18,041 nt of DNA from Microcaldota archaeon (GTDB taxonomy: Archaea; Micrarchaeota; Micrarchaeia; Anstonellales; J096). The notes below the pieces were generated by a model. That model saw nothing but the letters and a program-made list of their open reading frames with translations, had not been told where the DNA came from and did not search any database. Below, in pieces: positions 15,587 to 18,041 of the stretch. Numbering within the stretch: position 1 is the stretch's first letter; each line of letters begins with the position of its first letter. The stretch is taken from NCBI GenBank assembly GCA_026396375.1, contig JAPLWW010000039.1, forward strand, positions 1 to 18,041. The letters run 5' to 3'. A program made the translations under genes and the position numbers.

Positions 15587-15591
15587 TAAAA
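15584..15591 (-). promoter_or_regulatory. TATA box of the dtxR-feoB-like operon
   Basis: Read on the - strand this is TTTTATAA, centred about 26 nt upstream of the ATG at 15562, so the transcript should begin at the start codon. It shares three bases with the palindromic operator. Confidence 0.55.
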
Positions 15592-15608
15592 GCCTTCCGC
15601 AGGACAAA

Positions 15609-15618
15609 GCAATAAAAA
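15609..15618 (+). promoter_or_regulatory. Weak TATA-like box for the HAD hydrolase gene
   Basis: GCAATAAAAA is centred about 26 nt upstream of the ATG at 15640. It fits the leaderless spacing of the window but is a poorer match than the other boxes. Confidence 0.3.
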
Positions 15619-15639
15619 CAATCCGCATCAAATGGAATC

Positions 15640-16341
15640 ATGCAGGGAAAAGGGGCCAAAAGCACGGTTAAGGCGGTGATCTTCGACATCGACGATACGC
15701 TCATAGACTTCACAGAGACGAAGAACCTTGCCATAAGGGAATCCGTGAAGGCGATGATAGACAAGGGGCTGGGGAAGGATTTCGATTCCCTGCACAGGGA
15801 ATTCAGGAGGTTCTATTGGCAAAGGGGGATAGAGGACCAGCGGATATTCCAGAAATTCTTCTTGGAGAAATACGGAAAGATAGACTATCCGGTCCTTGCA
15901 AGCGCCATCCTGGCATACAGAAAGGCTAAAGAGGGGATACTCAAGCCCTATCCAGGGGCCAAAAATCTGCTGATCCAGCTGAAGGAAAAAGGATTGAAGC
16001 TGGCTATTCTTTCCGATGCCCCAAAGCTTGAGGCCTATCTCAGGCTCTGCGCAGTAAGCTTTGACGATTTCTTTGACCTGATCCTTACAAAGGATGACGT
16101 CGGGGTTTCAAAGCCCCATTCAAAAGGCTTTGAAATCATACTGAAAAAATTCAATCTCAGGCCAGTGGAATGCGTGATGATCGGAGACGCTCCAGATAGA
16201 GACATGGAAGGCGCGAAGAAGCTTGGGATTAAGACGATATTGGCCAACTACAGCTCAAGAAAATTGGAAAAGCCGGATCCAAGGGCGGACTATACGGCAT
16301 CCTCTGTTTCGGAGATATGGAAAATAATATCCAGAATCTAG
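15640..16341 (+). CDS. HAD-superfamily hydrolase (phosphatase)
   Basis: A 233-residue soluble phosphatase of the HAD superfamily. Motif I is FDIDDT (nucleophile Asp16 and acid/base Asp18), motif II LSDAP (Ser125), motif III Lys158 in GVSKP, and motif IV GDAPDRD (Asp183, with Asp186/Asp188). The helical cap between motifs I and II (about residues 25-105) marks a C1-capped enzyme of the type annotated in archaea as phosphoglycolate-, haloacid- or glyceraldehyde-3-phosphate-like phosphatases; the substrate cannot be told. It starts with ATG at 15640. Its TAG overlaps the TAG of the convergent peptidase gene, because the sequence CTAG (16338-16341) reads the same on both strands. No link to the neighbours is evident. 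Confidence 0.9.
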   Translation: MQGKGAKSTVKAVIFDIDDTLIDFTETKNLAIRESVKAMIDKGLGKDFDSLHREFRRFYWQRGIEDQRIFQKFFLEKYGKIDYPVLASAILAYRKAKEGILKPYPGAKNLLIQLKEKGLKLAILSDAPKLEAYLRLCAVSFDDFFDLILTKDDVGVSKPHSKGFEIILKKFNLRPVECVMIGDAPDRDMEGAKKLGIKTILANYSSRKLEKPDPRADYTASSVSEIWKIISRI

Positions 16342-16835
16342 AAAAAGAAAACATCGACTGGAATGGCTATCTTGTTTTCTTCTATCAATATCAGGGGGTC
16401 AAGCGCATTGTTTACGTTTTCCCTTTCCCTTGCCTCAAAATGAATGTGCGACCTTCCCTGCGCCTGGTCTTCGCATCTTATTATCCATAATCTTGCGTAT
16501 TTCGCGTTTCCGGTGATTCCCAATGTCCCTATGGTTTCCCCTGCCTCCACATTGGCCCCCTTGTCGACCTTGATTGTCTCAAGGTGGAGATACCTTGTCA
16601 TGCATTTTTCCCCTAAAAGCTCAATGGTGTTCCCTGCCCTTGGGCTGTCAATCTCCTTGTAGGTTGTGAATATCCTCCCCTTTTCAGCCGCGATTATGGG
16701 AGTTCCTATTGGCCCGTAAATGTCGATTCCGGTATGATTGTACCTTCTTTTTAGCGCAGTGTTCATTCTAGGCGCCCCATAAACCCCAAACGGAGGGATG
16801 TGAGCTTTCAGTAGCCTTATTTGTTCTTCTGCCAT
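16338..16835 (-). CDS. M23 (LytM-like) metallopeptidase without a signal peptide
   Basis: A 165-residue protein built almost entirely of a LytM/M23 domain. The zinc ligands His34 and Asp38 lie in HTGID, the third ligand His132 and the catalytic His130 lie in HIHFE, and the second catalytic His84 lies in RYLHL, so the active site is complete. GPIGTPIIAAEKGRI and VEAGETIGTLGITGN are typical strands of the fold. Known M23 enzymes cut peptidoglycan cross-links or glycine-rich peptides, targets that most archaea lack. The start MAEEQIRLLKAHIPP has no hydrophobic segment, so the protein looks cytoplasmic or is exported by another route. A TTTAAATA box lies about 28 nt before the ATG. It is convergent with the HAD gene and divergent from tspO. 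Confidence 0.88.
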   Translation of the reverse strand: MAEEQIRLLKAHIPPFGVYGAPRMNTALKRRYNHTGIDIYGPIGTPIIAAEKGRIFTTYKEIDSPRAGNTIELLGEKCMTRYLHLETIKVDKGANVEAGETIGTLGITGNAKYARLWIIRCEDQAQGRSHIHFEARERENVNNALDPLILIEENKIAIPVDVFFF

Positions 16836-16857
16836 ATTCCAACCTTTTATGCAACCA

Positions 16858-16867
16858 TTTTTAAATA
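16858..16867 (-). promoter_or_regulatory. TATA-like box for the M23 peptidase gene
   Basis: TTTTTAAATA on the + strand (TATTTAAAAA on the - strand) is centred about 28 nt upstream of the ATG at 16835. A separate box at 16877-16885 serves the divergent tspO gene. Confidence 0.45.
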
Positions 16868-16875
16868 TTAGGAAA

Positions 16876-16885
16876 GTTATTTATT
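16876..16885 (+). promoter_or_regulatory. TATA-like box for tspO
   Basis: GTTATTTATT is centred about 26-27 nt upstream of the ATG at 16907, consistent with a leaderless transcript. Confidence 0.4.
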
Positions 16886-16906
16886 CAGGCTAAATGGAAT
16901 AACATC

Positions 16907-17383
16907 ATGAAATCAAATAAGCTTGCAATTGCGGTGCTTTTTGTCCTTCTTTGCCTTGCCGCAGGGGCAATAGGATCGTTTTTCACCTTTCCCTCAATCC
17001 AGGGGTGGTATTCTTCTCTTAACAAGCCATTCTTCAACCCCCCCAACTGGGTTTTCGGCCCTGTTTGGACTTTGCTGTATGTCCTTATGGGAATAGCCGC
17101 ATACCTTGTCTATGAGAAGGGGATCAAGAAAAAGAATGTTAAGGAGGCTTTGGCCTTTTTTGGGGCTCAATTGTTCCTGAATGTCCTCTGGTCCTTGCTT
17201 TTCTTCGGCCTCCATTCCCCGCTGTGCGGATTGCTGTGCATCATTGCATTGTGGGTTATGATAGCTCTGACAATGAAAAAATTCTACATGATATCGAGAA
17301 CGGCAGGACTGCTTTTCATTCCATACATCCTTTGGGTTTCCTTTGCCGCAATCCTAAACCTGTTCATATGGGGGCTCAACTGA
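16907..17383 (+). CDS. tspO: TspO/MBR family membrane protein
   Basis: A 158-residue protein with five hydrophobic helices, the size and layout of the TspO/translocator family, which binds porphyrins and other hydrophobic ligands. Family features are WYSSLNKPFFNPPNWVFGPVWTLLYVLMGIAAYLVY (between helices 1 and 2, including the PPxWxFgPvW motif) and LFLNVLWSLLFFGL, with the usual aromatic-rich helix 4-5 region. The ATG at 16907 follows an A/T box at the expected distance, with no ribosome binding site. It stands alone, divergent from the M23 gene. It is followed by a T-rich, hairpin-rich spacer that may terminate transcription. In bacteria TspO is linked to stress and tetrapyrrole turnover; nothing nearby points to tetrapyrrole metabolism, so its role here is open. 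Confidence 0.93.
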   Translation: MKSNKLAIAVLFVLLCLAAGAIGSFFTFPSIQGWYSSLNKPFFNPPNWVFGPVWTLLYVLMGIAAYLVYEKGIKKKNVKEALAFFGAQLFLNVLWSLLFFGLHSPLCGLLCIIALWVMIALTMKKFYMISRTAGLLFIPYILWVSFAAILNLFIWGLN

Positions 17384-17437
17384 TTTCCAAAGTAGTTCTT
17401 TTGGTTGAACAAACATAGTTTTTCTTTCCCGTAGGAT

Positions 17438-17454
17438 CCTTTTTGGAAAAAAGG
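17438..17454 (+). terminator. Hairpin with T-run downstream of tspO
   Basis: CCTTTTT, loop GGA, AAAAAGG forms a short stem about 55 nt after the tspO stop, in a T-rich stretch (TTTTTCTTT just before). It may help end the tspO transcript; in archaea the T-runs alone could suffice. Confidence 0.3.
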
Positions 17455-17542
17455 CTTCACCCAAAAACTCTTTCTTTTTTCTAAAGATTTTCCGTTGACG
17501 CTTTTACCAGGGCCCCGCACAGCATAGCCAGAAAAAAGGGTC

Positions 17543-17558
17543 ATTGCAGGAGGGGGGA
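17543..17558. repeat. 16-nt copy of the tRNA-Leu 3' end
   Basis: ATTGCAGGAGGGGGGA at 17543-17558 is repeated exactly at 17643-17658, where it spans the 3' end (acceptor stem, discriminator and part of the T arm) of tRNA-Leu. The two copies have the same orientation and lie exactly 100 bp apart. This resembles an attachment-site duplication left by an integrative element, or a partial tRNA duplication. Confidence 0.55.
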
Positions 17559-17580
17559 CAACAAAAACTTGTTTTTGTTG
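17559..17580. repeat. Perfect 10-bp inverted repeat
   Basis: CAACAAAAAC (17559-17568) and GTTTTTGTTG (17571-17580) are exact complements around a 2-nt centre. The repeat directly abuts the 16-nt tRNA-end copy. Confidence 0.6.
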
Positions 17581-17582
17581 GT

Positions 17583-17601
17583 AATTCACCGAAGGTGAAT
17601 T
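17583..17601. repeat. Perfect 8-bp inverted repeat with 3-nt loop
   Basis: AATTCACC (17583-17590) and GGTGAATT (17594-17601) pair around GAA. It sits 2 nt from the preceding inverted repeat, so the pair forms tandem hairpins downstream of the tRNA 3' end. Confidence 0.6.
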
Positions 17602-17644
17602 CCCCTTCTTATCCAATGCGCGATAATTTGAAAGCATTATATAT

Positions 17645-17730
17645 TGCAGGAGGGGGGATTTGAACCCCCGAACCTCAGAGAGGACCAGACCCTGAATCTG
17701 GCGCCTTTGACCAGTCTTGGCGACCCCTGC
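17645..17730 (-). tRNA. tRNA-Leu (anticodon CAG)
   Basis: Read on the - strand: acceptor GCAGGGG pairs with CTCCTGC (one G-U), the D arm has stem GCC/GGC, and the anticodon stem CCAGA/TCTGG closes the loop TTCAGGG with anticodon CAG. A long variable arm of the class II type follows (CCTC...GAGG), then the T arm GGGGG-TTCAAAT-CCCCC and discriminator A. The class II arm and discriminator A both agree with leucine. No CCA is encoded, so it is added after transcription, and there is no intron. It decodes CUG codons. Confidence 0.95.
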
Positions 17731-17755
17731 TTCCAATTACCTTATTTAGAAAACA

Positions 17756-17765
17756 TTTATTAAAA
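17756..17765 (-). promoter_or_regulatory. TATA-like box for tRNA-Leu
   Basis: TTTATTAAAA (TTTTAATAAA on the - strand) is centred about 30 nt upstream of the tRNA 5' end, in the 62-nt spacer between the elp3 stop and the tRNA. Confidence 0.4.
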
Positions 17766-17792
17766 TACCACATGGACCTGCTGGAAGAGCAA

Positions 17793-18041
17793 TTATAGGG
17801 CCTTGGCAACGTAATTCCCGTCTTTTTCATATCCGAGCCTGTAATAGTACTCCTTCGCCCCGACTCCGGATATCACTGCCAATTTTTTCATGCCAAATTC
17901 CTTTTTGGCTATCTTTTCAGCTTCCTTCAATAATCTTTTTCCAAGCCCTTTGTGCTGGATCTCCCCTTCCTTCCCTATTTCCGCCTCCATGCCGTAAACA
18001 TGCAATTCCCTTATCAGCCCGGTTTTTTTATCTATCTCTGG
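17793..18041 (-). CDS. elp3: C-terminal acetyltransferase end of Elp3 (partial)
   Basis: The last 82 or so residues of Elp3, open to the right edge of the window, so the start and the radical-SAM part lie outside. The visible part belongs to the GNAT domain. LIRELHVYG is followed by the acetyl-CoA-binding QHKGLGKRLLKEAEKIAKKE, then KLAVISGVGAKEYYYRLGYEKDGNYVAKAL, the hallmark end of archaeal and eukaryotic Elp3. Archaeal Elp3 is a tRNA uridine modifier that makes 5-carboxymethyluridine at wobble position 34. An apparent start at the TTG at 18003-18005 is only internal, because RELHVYG is continuous family sequence upstream of it. The gene is followed by tRNA-Leu on the same strand, 62 nt downstream. 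Confidence 0.92.
   Translation of the reverse strand, partial: PEIDKKTGLIRELHVYGMEAEIGKEGEIQHKGLGKRLLKEAEKIAKKEFGMKKLAVISGVGAKEYYYRLGYEKDGNYVAKAL

Larger units (their letters stand above)
17384..17644. other. Gene-free, hairpin-rich spacer between tspO and tRNA-Leu
   Basis: About 260 bases without a credible gene. It contains T-runs just after tspO (possible archaeal terminators), a 7-bp hairpin with a 3-nt loop (CCTTTTT 17438-17444 and AAAAAGG 17448-17454), a copy of the tRNA 3' end, and two strong inverted repeats just downstream of the tRNA gene. A long - strand open frame across this region (17284-17736) runs through the tRNA and the hairpins and is not believable as a gene. Confidence 0.6.

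Noticed and set aside
17438..17601. Repeated hairpins as a CRISPR array
   Set aside because: The repeats differ from each other, there is no regular spacer unit and no cas gene is present.
17284..17736. 150-codon - strand frame from the spacer through tRNA-Leu
   Set aside because: It runs through the tRNA, the inverted repeats and the end of tspO, with no protein-like composition.

Overview
The window looks like a compact archaeal genome, quite possibly of the DPANN type, although the phylum cannot be fixed from the sequence alone. The archaeal signs are a Dph2-type diphthamide enzyme, an archaeal-style Elp3 C-terminus, a long FKBP-type prolyl isomerase and a tRNA-Leu without an encoded CCA. 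In addition, A/T boxes (usually TTTAAA-like) sit about 25-29 nt upstream of most start codons, as expected for TATA-driven leaderless transcription. Genes are packed tightly, with short same-strand overlaps (ATGA type) and overlapping convergent 3' ends.

Layout: (1) 1-182, the 3' tail of an unidentified + strand gene. (2) 179-5474, dph2 (-) and smc (+) diverge from one short spacer, then a membrane-anchored protein extremely rich in N-glycosylation sequons (-). (3) 5521-6901, an FKBP isomerase overlapping an unrecognised gene (+). (4) 6912-13990, a surface-glycan locus: a GT4 glycosyltransferase (-), a + strand cassette gmd - fcl - GT4 that should make and use GDP-L-fucose, then on the - strand a large GT-C/YfhO-like membrane protein coupled to a small four-helix membrane protein. 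A broken relative of that small protein lies on the far side of the fucose cassette (8060-8353), so the cassette is bracketed by diverged direct repeats. (5) 14013-15562, a two-gene metal operon (-): a DtxR-family regulator and a FeoB-type permease that lacks the usual GTPase domain. A perfect 20-bp palindrome overlaps the likely TATA box. (6) 15640-18041, a HAD phosphatase, an M23-type metallopeptidase without a signal peptide, a TspO/MBR protein, a hairpin-rich spacer carrying a 16-nt copy of the tRNA 3' end, tRNA-Leu(CAG), and the C-terminal end of Elp3.

The genes suggest two coherent stories. The first is surface glycosylation: nucleotide-sugar synthesis, two soluble-type glycosyltransferases, a GT-C-like membrane enzyme, and nearby a protein with 15 sequons as a plausible acceptor. 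The second is metal homeostasis through a self-regulated DtxR/FeoB-like pair. The points most worth a second look are the G-domain-less FeoB with its operator, the relics flanking the fucose cassette, the tRNA-end duplication, and the archaeal M23 enzyme with an intact active site.
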